Positions 34,965 to 46,492 of a stretch of DNA of 64,000 bases are shown here, one piece after another. Both the position numbers and the translations under genes were made by a program. The notes beneath the pieces are model-generated. The model saw only the letters and a list, made by a program, of their open reading frames with translations, was not told the origin of the DNA and did no database searches. The DNA comes from Cyathus striatus. Taxonomy: Eukaryota; Basidiomycota; Agaricomycetes; Agaricales; Nidulariaceae. The DNA lies in NCBI GenBank assembly GCA_025738555.1, contig JAOVFP010000001.1, positions 2,542,001-2,606,000 on the forward strand, written 5' to 3'. Positions within the stretch are counted from its first letter, which is position 1. Each line of letters opens with the position of its first letter.

Positions 34965-36259
34965 ATGGAATCAAGCACTGTGAAACCACAGCAGACTCTA
35001 GAAGACGTCCCAACCGAAATAATCAACAAGATTATCGGTCTTGTAGTCACTTCAGGATCACAACCAGCTGTATACAAAAAAGATTTGAAGGCACTAAGCC
35101 AGACCTGCTCGCGATTCCTCCCGGCTTGTCGGCAGCACCTCTTTCGAACGATGACCTTTATCATTAACAAAGATCCCGCTCGCGATAAGGACGATAGCCG
35201 TTTTTTCAAGAACTCATTGCCCGTACTGGATCAGTCTCCTCACCTCGCTATACACGTACGCCAGCTTATAATAATGACCAAATATGAATTTCCATGGAAG
35301 AAAGTGGACTTGAAAAAATGGAAAGTGGAAGAATTGGCGAAATACCTATCAATTCTCAAGAATGTGTAGCTGTTATTCGTCTTTCAGCTAACACGCACGT
35401 ATGCCCCGCCTTGCTTAGCACTCACAGAGGCATTAAGAGCCTTTGTCTTGTCGAATCACATTCAGCAGCTTCACATTGCCGATACAATTTACTTTCCCAT
35501 GGAGGTTCTATCATTAATTCCAATGGTCGATCTAACGATACACGAAAAGCGTGATCTCAAACACATACTGCGGTGGATACACGCGAACGATCCTTTCTTC
35601 AAAGCTCCCATGAATGCACTTTCCTTCATTCCGTTTTCACGTATACTTATACGAAAGCCCTACAAGCCCGAATACATGCAGCTCCCCGATGATATCAAAC
35701 GGCCGCTAAATGCGCAAACACCGTCTTTGAAAAAACTCAAACTTTACCCTGATAACAATGGTACCAATATTTGTTCCTGGTTACTGGAAAGGCAGCCGTT
35801 CAACTTCAGTGCCCTCACAACACGTCATATTTCATTGACTTCCATCGAGGACATTAGTGCGGGATGGGGTATTGCTTTGTTGTGTGCAAATACATTAGAA
35901 AACTTCCATATTATTGGCGCGAGAGAAGGTATGTTGAAATCCTGCACTTTTTGTATTCCCTAACGATTACAAATTTCTGATAAACAGGCTGCATGTATGC
36001 AGGATTTATTGATCTTTCTGGTCTTCCTCAACTACGCCTTTTCTTCGTATACGCCCTAATAAATGACGAGGATACCTCGTCTTTAATGGATTGGATACGG
36101 TGGTTCCGAGATATTGCCGCCACTGGAAATCGGTCTAAATATCTGAACGGAAATTTGGAAGCCCTATGTTCTGTTTCTGTCTCTTCTATATACACAGGGT
36201 ATGCGCGTAAAATCTTTAAGTACGATCCTCAAGAAGGCATTACCGAAATGAAGGATTGA
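34965..36259 (+). pseudogene. F-box-like protein, paralogue 2, with a premature TAG
   Basis: Exons 34965-35928 and 35988-36259 with a 59-nt intron (GTATGT...ACAG). It is collinear with the gene at 32963: LEDVPTEIINKIIGLVV (F-box-like), KALSQTCSRFLPACRQHLF, IADTIYFPMEVLSLIP, the C-terminal WIRWFRDIAATGNRSKYLNG and a stop at 36259. A TAG at 35367-35369 interrupts the frame after YLSILKNV; beyond it the same frame continues for 187 codons to the intron. The following 24 bases end in TTTCAG, so a very short intron is imaginable but would be below normal size. The start at 34965 is preferred to an upstream in-frame ATG because it aligns with the paralogue. Probably a recent pseudogene. Confidence 0.7.
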
Positions 36260-37249
36260 CTGCTGGGCCTATGACGCCCTAGTATTTTCAATATTTTGAT
36301 CTGGAATTCTTCGAAACTTGTTACTTCAAGAACAGCTGCTAGGCTTCTTTGGGTAGTGTTACAGCGGCTACGAATTGTACGAAAGCAAAACATCAGCAGA
36401 ATCAATTATCATGTGTTATATTAAGATAAATCAATTGTAACCGTTGTACTAGATGAAATAATGTAGTTGCCGCTCATATGTTCTGTTGGTGTTTAAACAT
36501 TGAGGATCGTCGTCACGATCAAGATGAAGGAAAGCTAATTTAGACGAATTGGATTTTCTACATCTCCATCGGATAGTATGACATATGGACTGTTGCATTA
36601 TGAGATCCAGTATGTACTTCAAAGCTCAACTCACTGATTTACTGACTGCCAGATAATATCCGAGTTTCTGTACATATTTGTGTTCCCAGCTTTGAGGTTT
36701 AACGAGTAACGTCGTCAATTAATCATCCTAGAGTCTTTCTAGTGATGAGTAATATGTGAGTAACGGGTAGTAAATACGATGGAATGAAACTCGATACTTA
36801 TGGCCTGACCATAGATTGAAGGATCAGTGCATGAGTAAACTAGAAGATGACATTACTAGAAACACATACGTCCTCGACGTATCAACGTGCGTGTAAGACG
36901 TCCCCCTTGCTTTCTACCATTGAACAATGGGAACGGCCGTTAGAAACAACTCGCGGGCGTGCATAAAGTTGTATCAATGCGGTTGTGTGCCACTGAAGGA
37001 CGATTAGAACAGCATAGCTTAAGATGACTAGGCGAATAAAGCCATTGTTACTGCTTTGACGCGGTCGAAGCATGAATGGGAAATTGGGAATTGCATTCAA
37101 AAGGAAAGGATAAACAATAGATAACACGATCCAAACATAACCTCAGATGTTTATAATACTTGGAATCTTCGACTCAGACCTTTCATAACTTTTATTCCCT
37201 CAGCTGCCTGCCATCTACTAGAAATAGTACCGGTATCCTCACATTCAAA
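36260..37249. other. No gene recognised
   Basis: AT-rich intergenic sequence with only short frames on both strands. Confidence 0.4.
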
Positions 37250-37969
37250 ATGCTAGCTGAATTGAACTCCTGCAAAAGCCACCACGACAACAACTTTTGG
37301 TCGTCGCCGACGAGCCTGAGCCCCACCTTTCATAAGCTTCATAATGAAAACATGGACAAGCCAAGCGTACAATCAGTCGATCTCAACAGCCAGCATGTAG
37401 ACAATACTCAAGACTTTGACGATACAATACCGGCCCAGTACGTTTCTTCATGTTTTTTCATGCTGTACATACCTGATGTAGTACTTATAGATTTGCGCAA
37501 TGCATAACTGACATTGCCACCCACAAGAACAAGCATGCTGAATACGTATTCCTCGGAACTACATATGAGGAAGCATGGAATTCAGTTCTGCAGTTTTACG
37601 ATGAACATGTAAGCGACATGTTGAAATATACTATAATATCTTTTAACTGACGTCCTGACAGCGAGAAACTTCGTCGTACTCGTTGAACTGGGTAAAGATA
37701 GAGCTGAAGAATGAGAGTGACGGTGCGCGAACTTTATCGATGTATAGGTTTTCGACTAACCGAAATTAGATGATAGTCGGGGCTTCAACAACAGAGTTAA
37801 TCTGCAAGACTATAGTATAGTGGCATTCATTGCGTCTTGTCAGAGATCAAACCGTTTCAGTGAAGGTGGCGTATTAAATGTTGCAGATCTTGGCAACGAA
37901 CCAATAGACGTATATCAAGTGCATTTTAGTAACTCGGGAGATATTACAGGAGTGACGAAAAATATATAA
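37250..37969 (+). CDS. Unknown protein, member 2 of a two-gene family
   Basis: Exons: 37250-37437, 37491-37608, 37662-37722, 37770-37969; 188 residues with consistent phases. Homologous to the gene at 31550 through FAQCITDIA, EYVFLGTTYEEAWNSVLQF, LNWVKIELKN and PIDVYQVHFSNSGDITGVTK. Three introns lie at equivalent places with equal phase, whereas member 1 has one more in the middle. An in-frame ATG at 37160 would add 30 residues; 37250 is preferred because its distance from the TATA-like run at 37149 matches member 1. The N-terminal 60 residues are polar and unlike member 1. Function unknown. Confidence 0.7.
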
Positions 37970-40548
37970 TATCGTGATTTAATTTACTTTTATAGACTAC
38001 TTTTATTCCTACTATTTAAACTTCCAAACTGTATTTGTACCGTATATTTATTTACGCTGTTGCCCCCACCATTCACATAGATACCTGAAGCTATTTATAA
38101 AAATCTTAAAAAGTACAGTCATCAACCATTCAACGTGACAACAAAACTTGAAGGTGTGATTCCACATCATTTAGTACATATTCTACTATAAAAATTGTAC
38201 ATATGGATAGATATAAGCTTATAGAATCATTCAGTATAATTTTTATTGCACTGTGTTTTAGTAGGGAACAACCATTCGCAAAATAGTTGAGGAGACTGGA
38301 TTTTGAGCAAAACCACGCGGCGTGACAGCCGCTGATGGCCATACAGTTTATTACGGAACACTTCAAAATTAAAGATTGCCGAAGTCCGGATCATTAATAT
38401 AAACAAAACCTCCTTGTCGCGCAACACTGAGCACTTCAGATTTCTAGTGATATATCAGAGAACATAGATGTACTTTACCATAAAAATATTTATAGAGGTT
38501 TATTACATTAAATAATAGTTGCCTAATTTATAAAACAGTTAAATCAAGTACCTTTATTGAGTAATCTATGCCATGTATTTTTTGGAAATCTCATGTTTGG
38601 GGTAACTCTCCAACTTAATTTATGCGTCATATATCTATTTCAATATATATCTGTAAAAATATTGTTTGAACTCATTCCTGGGATACTAGGCCTCAAAATA
38701 CAAAAAGAATTGTTGCGATAGCCATAGATTTGAGGTGAGGAGAGGTCAATCAATTGGGTTTGTCACGTTGGGTGGGGTGTCACGTTTGGTGGTTGATGAC
38801 TGTATTAATTAAAAGTAACCAGTGCGTAGTATTATTAGTTAGTAGTACTTTGAGATTTACTAGGAACGCTGTTAGAAAACAAAGGAGCTGTTACTTATAC
38901 TTACTAATACTAATACTAATAGCTAGTCCACTGTGCAAGGCGCACGTAATCAATTGATCCCAATGTCACATACCTGAGGGTAGTGTCTAGACCTTCACGG
39001 TTTGTATCACGTGAATTCAGTCCCACGATACCGACCGGCTTCCGGTCTAGGTAGTGTCACTGTCACGACCAACGAAATGACACGTACGATCTGACGGTCG
39101 ACTCTGAGTTCGAACTTCGCATTGCAAGTCTCAGCACTGAAGCTAGATATTCCTCCACTCCTCACATACTCGGACACTGTCCTTTACAATTAGACGTACC
39201 GTACGGTAGCCGAGAAGGAGCAGGTCTGTTGCTTTTGATGGCTTCTCGTTCCGTTATGAATGGGGTCTTTGTATGCTAATGTTGGGGCATGTTGTAGGAA
39301 GGGATGAACCCCCCCTTTACAGTCTGCAAGTATATGTACACACATTTATTATGTCTTTTGTAAGTTGTGACAGAGCGCTCAAGCCTTAGCGCTCAGCGTA
39401 GACAGAGACATGTGTAAGCTACCATATGAAATATTTGGAATGGTAGCGCTACAGATTACTTAAGCTAGTCACGAGCGCCGACGCAAATGTGCATTGGCGC
39501 TCGTGACCTCTTCAGTTCTTTCCTGTCAACTCCTCCAGCGTGAGCGATACATAACACCTCGGCAGATTTCAATGCCAGTTAGTGGTAACCGAGAGAGAGG
39601 TATACAGCGGGAGCAATGAGACACACGATAAATCACCAATGAGCTTCATAACCAAGTAAAACCGTAGCGTCCTCAAGCATATTCCCCCCGGATTGCGAAG
39701 ACAACTGAAGTCAGGAGGGGATGAAGTGAGTGGTGGAATGGTTTCGACAACACTCCAATGGGGAGGGGGAAACAAAACAGCACAAATAGCACCTTCCACT
39801 GCTGTTATATTGTAGAGTAGTTGTAAAACAGTAACATTGCAATCTTTAATGAACACTCATTTACAACAAACACTAGTCACATACATAGAGTGTTGAGCTT
39901 ATATTTCCCCGTTAAAGAGTACCCATGCAAAATACAACTTGATACAACCCCATCCATCACGAAGATTCGCAAACGTTAAGACAAGCAGAGTAAACGAGCT
40001 CATCGAAGTGAGGTGAGGAGGCTCAGTGAAGGCGGCACAACAAACTCCGCCAGTCCGTCGGGGCTGACCATGATGTGCTTCGGTGACCTGTAGCGGTAAG
40101 TGTAGATCGACGTGCCATACCGAGGCCAAGAAGATAGAGGAAGTGAGATTCATATGGCTGGAACGGAGACCACCAATGGAAATGTGCCTCGTTTGGTTGA
40201 CGCGCGTCAACACAAACACTCGCAGACGCCGGGTAAGTTGGACCGCTAAGCGCTTAGGGAAAACAACGTGACACATCAATGCATCACGCATAACGGCCCT
40301 CAAATTCAATTGTCACGGACGGAAGACCTTGCCAAGTAAGTTAATTACATAAGTATCACAGTCACATTCACATTTCTTCTGAGGAAACCCTAACCATCTG
40401 CTAGTAGATGTAACTAAGTAATACTTATTTTTACCAATAAGAGTAATCTGTTTGTGCATCGGTGAAGGACAGAAGAGCTAACAGGGTTCCAGGACCCCTA
40501 AAACTCATCACGTTTTGATGTTAAGGTGCCAAATGCGGAGGCTGAACT
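37970..40548. other. No confident gene
   Basis: AT-rich to 38.9 kb, then CpG-containing sequence with short frames (39856-39569 and 40309-39899 on the minus strand, 95 and 136 codons). These have no known domain and no exon support. One strong hairpin lies at 39468-39507. Confidence 0.4.
39468..39507. repeat. Perfect 12-bp inverted repeat
   Basis: GTCACGAGCGCC and its exact complement GGCGCTCGTGAC are separated by 16 bases. It could be a protein-binding site or a foldback relic. No gene lies close enough to suggest which. Confidence 0.55.
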
Positions 40549-41440
40549 ACTATACTTGTGAGAAGATAGACCCGCTCCTTCTCGGCTACCATAGTACCGC
40601 CAACCTGGAGAGTCCACTCCAAGTCTCCAACCCTATCAAATGTTCGATCACAAACACTCTTTCCTGGTCTCGTGGATGAAGAATTCTCCGTATGTTCCGC
40701 TTGCATCGAGCTATGCGAAGGGGAATCACTTGAACCAGTGATGCACATGACCATGGACGAGATATTCGTCGGTGACGCCATTGCTGTAAAGTGTATAGCT
40801 AGCTACCTCGACGTCATGGCGCATGTGATCAACGAGATAAGAGTACGCGAAGAAACTATGTGATCCAGATACATATTATAATGACGTTCGGCCATGGTTC
40901 CGCGGCGAGGAAACGGATATCAATCATCGAAAATGGGTTTACAAGGGCGCTGTCGATTATCCCGAGCTCAAAACTCCCACTGAGTTGTCTGGGCCAAGCG
41001 CGGGCCAGAGCTTTATTGTCCATGTCCTCAATTTATTCTTGGGCGTCGAACCACAACCTGTGACTTCCGATCTCATGTCCCGCATGAAGTTGTGCATGCC
41101 CCATAATCACAGATTGTTCCTTGTCCAATTGCTTCCAATCCCAGGCCGCTGCGGGAATTTGCGTTGACATCTGGTAGTAGCACACTGACGACTGCGTACA
41201 ACCGTGCAATTCTTTCTTTTAAAGAGTTCTGGGATTCCCACATGATCATTGTAACGATTTATTCATATCCTTGGTCGTGCAAGGCATGCCGCCAGGGAAG
41301 TCTCTGCGGCAGAGCAAGTGCTATCTCACGAACGTCTCAAGTGTACAGGCGGGACAGATCTAATGGACTTCATAAAAGGAGCCAGGAACCATACACAGGA
41401 TACTCTAATTTATGAAGCTTCACCACCAACGCTAGTGTAA
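40549..41440 (+). pseudogene. Indoleamine 2,3-dioxygenase pseudogene
   Basis: Family blocks appear in order but in three frames: MTMDEIFVGDAIAV (near 40760), PDTYYNDVRPWFRGEETDI (40870), PTELSGPSAGQSFIVHVLNL (41000), RPLREFALTSGSSTL (41145), FWDSHMIIVT with the haem-ligand His (41235), TGGTDLMDFIKGARNHTQ (41350), ending TAA at 41438. Frame changes occur near 40670, 40858, 41145 and 41265. The enzyme family opens the indole ring of tryptophan using haem, the first step of the kynurenine route. Only about the C-terminal two thirds is visible. Several expected Arg codons read as Cys (SACIELC for SARIELR), again C to T changes. Confidence 0.85.
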
Positions 41441-41689
41441 CATATTGCACTTTCGTTGGACCTAATGACTTCTCGTGAACCTATGCCTTTAGGTATTCAA
41501 CCGTACACTTAACGCAACATTTCTGTTCCTGATCTCATGTGGTCCATCAGACAATCAGAAATAATATAACAGGCCATCTAAATAAGTATTAGAACTTGAC
41601 AGTCAAAATTCCACCGTAGTGAACATTTGGCAGATCCCTTGAGCTATGTTTAGAAGAAATAAAACTTATCCGTCAGTACTTCAGTTCCG

Positions 41690-41697
41690 TATAAATA
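41690..41697 (+). promoter_or_regulatory. TATA box of the secreted-protein gene
   Basis: TATAAATA, 58-65 bp upstream of the ATG at 41755. Confidence 0.5.
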
Positions 41698-41754
41698 AAA
41701 GGTTGATGGTCCATCAGGATTGCCAATGTACCTCTGGCTCTTTTTACGTACAAC

Positions 41755-42517
41755 ATGTTGCGATCTACATTGACTATTCTCTTTTGCTTCTTAATCTCTA
41801 CTGTTCATTCCGTTGCATTACCCCCTAATATCGGCACGTTCGTCAACCTACGCATAGAAGGTGTCACGCGGACGATATTTGAAGGACTTGTTTTCACTCG
41901 CGGACATAATGTTACGACTCCCTCAGGAGGAACACACCATTGTGATGGCACAAACAACAACACCAATCCATTACCTGGTCCAACTATGACGAGTGCGTTG
42001 GACGACGCTGCTCGTATTCATGGATTTGACTGGGATGGGTGCGTAGCTGTCGATTCTTTAAACATCGCTTATCACTGACGCGCATTGCATCGCATGTCTA
42101 ATCAGAACATTCTTCCCCGAGTTTGACGATTTTCTCGTAACGAGCATTGATGGGGACACGCAAACGAAGACTCAATTTTGGGGTAGTCTGCTTAATTTCC
42201 AGTTCAGTCCTGTAGGAGGATGCCAACAAGAAGTAAAGACGCTGGACAACGTACTATTTGCATTCGACGCCTTTTCCAAAGCGCACTTCTTGAAGCTTAC
42301 GGGCCCAAATATTGCCAAGATCGGGAAACCGGTGACATTTACGGTTACAGATGGACAGAATGGAGGGCCAGTAGTTGGAGCGACGGTCGAAGGGAAAACT
42401 ACTGATGCTAATGGTCAAGTATCGGTAGTCTTCACGAGCGCAGGAGCGAAAAAGGCTAAAGCTGAGAAAAACGACTCTATTCGTTCTAATGCGCTCGCCG
42501 TCGTTGTTGCGCCATAG
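41755..42517 (+). CDS. Secreted protein of the fungal DUF4430-like type
   Basis: Two exons, 41755-42038 and 42106-42517, with a 67-nt intron; 231 residues. An N-terminal signal peptide (MLRSTLTILFCFLISTVHS, cleavage likely before VALPP) leads into the motifs VNLRIEGVTRTIFEGLVFTR, SGGTHHCDGTNNN, TSALDDAARIHGFDWDG and FWGSLLNFQFSPVGGCQQEV. These are characteristic of fungal secreted proteins with a transcobalamin-like DUF4430 region. The C-terminal 80 residues (GPNIAKIGKPVTFTVTDGQN, VVGATVEGKTTDANGQVSVV) look like an Ig-like beta-sandwich. Two Cys residues may form a disulphide. It should be exported, with unknown ligand. The frame is intact. Confidence 0.85.
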
Positions 42518-42601
42518 GTATCAAGTTTGAATGATATGTTTGTACTGTTATACTGCTTAAAGTCCGTTGTGATAACATCCTGGATCTACATTCACACGAA
42601 C

Positions 42602-42751
42602 AAAAGCCAGAGAGTAATGCCACAAGGTATAATTGTTAGTAATATAAGTATGTGCCGCGGCGGCGACATCGCCACACAGTACGATGAACACGCCCACGTT
42701 GACAAGGGTAAAAACCAGAGAATAACGCCACAAGATATTATTGTTAGCAAT
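42602..42751 (+). repeat. Direct repeat, two 42-bp copies 108 bp apart
   Basis: Segments 42602-42643 and 42710-42751 match at about 35 of 42 positions (AAAARCCAGAGARTAAYGCC...). Differences are transitions. No function is evident. Confidence 0.6.
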
Positions 42752-42759
42752 AATTTGGC

Positions 42760-44364
42760 TATTTTTAGCGAAAGTCGCCAGAACGCCTCGACAATAACAA
42801 ATTACTCACAGCTCAGAATTTTATGTTTAATAATGCGTTTTGAAGCTCTTAAGCAGTAGTATAACATACTTAAAATGCACATAATTTCGTCGATCCCGGA
42901 TAATGTGGTAAAGCTCGCAATACAGTCAAAACCTCACCTTTTTCGTCACTTCCTGTAGCATTATTCTGTGCATATAAAAATTGGCAAAAATCATATTATA
43001 GTAGAGCAGGTCATATATTACATATCTACGTTTTACATGAAGAGATTTGATCAACTTAGAGGGAAGTTATGTCTCTCGCAATCATACTTTTGATCGGCAC
43101 TGTATTTCCTCCTATTCAAACAAACTTCTATATTCTCCCAAACCCTCAAACTCACCGAATGTTTGCATAACAAACTCGACAGAATGAATTCAGAATTGAA
43201 GATCATGTTATCCAATGCTAATCGCCTTGTGGAAAGCAGATTGTCATCAACTTCCGAATCTATACCTGAGGTCAAGTTCACGGATCTGGATATACAATCG
43301 ATATTGCGCTTCATGCATATTGCATGATGATTTACATAAACTCGCAGGAATATAGACACATGAAACATTGGTTGTAGATTATCTGCCACGGTCTACTAAG
43401 TACACGTACATATCTTTTAAAATCGCTAAAGATAAGACCACGTCCAGAACAATTACAAAAGGACGTAAGGACACTCTTTACGTCCGAGTACACAGGCAAC
43501 CTTAGCGCACATCCTAATTATAAGTTAGCAGCCTAATTGCCACGCATAAGCTGAAGCATACCAAGAGTACGAGAGCGTCGCAAATATGCCCATCAATAAT
43601 GAATGATTTTGTGCTGAGCAAGTAATCGCTTCCCTTTCTCGGTTCGCAAACCTGCCTAGAACAGCACGCCAGCACACCCTGCAATTGAAATACATAATGC
43701 AATATTCTCAAATATAATGCCTCATTCTGTCTGTGGGTGTAGGATAACAATAAAATAATATTAACATGTACCTAATACTATTTATAACATAGCTACATAC
43801 AATTAATGAAATACTAATATACACTACTGCTACAAAGCGACACAGATACTATTTCCAAGTTCCAAGTTCAACAACATTTACCTGTTAGCACGGTGTGAAT
43901 GAGTATGTTACTCCATATACGCTCATTCTTGTCTCTTACCTGGACCATAATTGCGAAGACAGCCAAACAGTAGTGAAGTAATCTCGCTGCAAACTTCGGA
44001 AGTGCCCACATATTGTCAGATCAGCATCAAGAACAGCGTTGGGAAGACCACATAGTGACTAATGGTAACGGTCAATCCTCTAATTTAACATAGTGGTCAG
44101 AGAAAACGAAACAATCTGAGGTCATAAATGAAAACTTACATAGGTATCATCCCACAGAAGTAGTCTCCCTGCGACACGTCACGACAGTAATGAAAACTTT
44201 TCAGGCATTTGAATAGGCAGTCTTGTCCTAGAACAGCATTTAACACATCCGTATATGAATGGTACGGTGTGTAAGCTTACAGAGTGAGGAAAAGAGAGAG
44301 AGAAGTCGGGTGGGGTTGGACTTGGGGGATTTTAAGAGAGACGAAGGGAAGTTCAAGTTTGTTA
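42760..44364. other. No confident gene
   Basis: AT-rich. Minus-strand frames at 43389-43051 (112 codons) and 43750-43514 (78 codons) have no recognisable domain. I cannot support a gene. Confidence 0.4.
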
Positions 44365-44373
44365 GAAGTCGAA

Positions 44374-45500
44374 CAGGCTCCTAAAACCATCCCCTCGCCT
44401 CGCTCGATTGGCCTACGTGTGATAAGATTACAAATCGGTACAAACAACAAACACATCTAAGAGGCCAACTCGCAAGGGAGGGGCTGGCATATTTCGTCTC
44501 GGCGTTATCGGTGATGTGACAGAACCTTGCTCTTAGGTCGCGAGAAATGGCGTCGCTTACAGAAATTGTTACTTCACACGCAATATATTGTACTCCCGCT
44601 GTATTATCTAAGTTTACAGTCCTACTGTTACACCGCTGGAAGTCCTCCTGTTATGTCCTGTATGGGTTATGATTAATTGATTCCTCATGCATGTTGCACA
44701 TGTCTTGACTTTTGCTTTCAAGGGATGACTTTGGGACTTAAATAAATGCGGCTTCAAATTACAGCTTATATTAAATGCACTTATTAGTTATTTGTTTTAG
44801 GAATGCTAGTAACCAAGACTAATTCTCAGTGCAGCTGTAGATACAATGACTGAGGTGATTGGGAGAAAAAAAGAAAGGTTTATATGTATTTACTTAATCT
44901 AAGTCAAAGAGTTCCAATACAACGAGAGAAGGTATTTTGGCATTCAAGTGAGCACAGTGCAAGATCAATATCCATCATCTCACACTGAGCTCGCAGTTTT
45001 CCTTTTCCTTTTGTAGATTCTATTATACTCTCACGCAGTACTTTTAGATTCTGCTCTACTTTCACATCATCTGTGCATGTACAAGAAACCTAAGAAGGCT
45101 TCCAACAGTGATCAATTCTGCAATAACTGAAAATTTGCGCCTCGTCCAACTACTCCCACCGATTTTCATTTAGGGTCTCGTAACGAAATAATTGATGTAA
45201 TTCACTTCATTGATGCAGTTTTAAGTTCTGAATCTTGCAAACAATGCATGAGGAACTGAGGCTGCTGGAACCTGCGTGGGACACAATATATTGCGTGTGA
45301 AGTAACAATTTCTGTAAGCGACGCCATTTCTCGCGACCTAAGAGCAAGGTTCTGTCACATCACCGATAACGCCGAGACGAAATATGCCAGCCCCTCCCTT
45401 GCGAGTTGGCCTCTTAGATGTGTTTGTTGTTTGTACCGATTTGTAATCTTATCACACGTAGGCCAATCGAGCGAGGCGAGGGGATGGTTTTAGGAGCCTG
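44374..45500. mobile_element. Mutator-like non-autonomous element with perfect 218-bp TIRs
   Basis: Positions 44374-44591 and 45283-45500 are inverted copies with no mismatch that I can find over 218 bp, starting CAGGCTCC. A 9-bp direct repeat GAAGTCGAA flanks the element (44365-44373 and 45501-45509). Long TIRs with 9-bp duplications are the hallmark of Mutator-like elements. The 691-bp interior has no open frame of note. Perfect arms and intact CpG indicate a very recent insertion. Confidence 0.88.
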
Positions 45501-45735
45501 GAAGTCGAAGTCTTCAACTCATAGCGTGGAAGCAATCACGTGAGGATATATAAGCAGTCAAACTCAACCAAATATACAAAGCAAGACCCAACAAATAATT
45601 TTATTGGCTGGAAACATCTCGGCTGAGCTTCCGCATATTCGGTTGAGCCTAGCGAATACATAAGCTGAGGACATCCACCACATTTTCCTAAGCATATGTT
45701 GACAGAGCATTTCCACAGTTGTGCTAAGCCGTTGG

Positions 45736-45833
45736 CCGTGTAAGGGGAATCGAACCAACAAGCTGCCAGGTGCGATATTCGGAGGGTAGGGTGGCATGAG
45801 AGGCGGCAATGTTAGCCATTACACCATACTCGA
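45736..45833 (-). tRNA. tRNA-Glu(CUC)-like gene with intron, possibly degenerate
   Basis: On the minus strand TGGTGTAATGG (45826-45816) fits the A box and GGTTCGATTCC (45756-45746) the B box. The acceptor arms TCGAGTA and TACACGG pair at 6 of 7 positions. The loop CTCTCA gives anticodon CUC. About 30 bases then look like an intron at the usual 37/38 position, after which GCAGC pairs with GCCGC at 4 of 5. The variable loop is too short and two T-stem pairs are mismatched, so this is probably a decaying tRNA or pseudogene. Confidence 0.45.
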
Positions 45834-45840
45834 ATTCCTA

Positions 45841-46492
45841 AAGCGCTAGACTATTGCGTAATCAATTATCAGTGCTCAGCCATACCTTGGTTATAAGTTA
45901 TATCGTTCTACGTACTCCACAACCCACCCAACGACCATTCCAAACCAAAGCAGGATGTACAACAAAAAAAAACATCTCATTTACGAATCACAACATACAT
46001 ACAAAAAACATACAACGTCCAACGACAAAACGACAACACATAGTATTCTGACTCAAAACACACCGGTATTACCCCCAAAACCCCCAGCAACAAATCTCAC
46101 CGAAAAAACACACAAATCGCTATAATTGCAAAGCTACCAAACAGAAAAGTCAAGCTAGTTTCGCTAGGTCAGGTCTGGTTAGAAATGCTAAGCAGAGCGG
46201 GGTGTCCATCATAAAGAACAACAGAGTTCACAGTATAATCAAAAATCAAAAAATCACAAAACACACAACCTAGTCAGCTTTTACCTCGTCCTCGTCAACC
46301 AGCCCACCGCTCGTGCAACCATAAACTATAACACTATCAAACACAAAACAAGGAAAGATGAAAGCTGATAAAAAGGAATTTAGCCCAGGACCTGCGACTC
46401 GTTAAAAAGTTATCGATCGTGAAGAGAATGCTACGGTGGAGGTCAAAGCTAAAGTCGAAAAAACATCGCAGAGCAAAGCAGAGAATAACCTA
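45841..46492. other. A/C-rich 3' flank of BBP, no gene recognised
   Basis: Runs of ACAAAACAC-type sequence without coding features. Probably 3' untranslated and intergenic DNA of the gene upstream on the minus strand. Confidence 0.4.

Noticed and set aside
35370..35393. A 24-nt intron removing the TAG in F-box paralogue 2
   Set aside because: GTGTAG...TTTCAG would have the right ends but is far shorter than the 38-65 nt introns seen elsewhere here.
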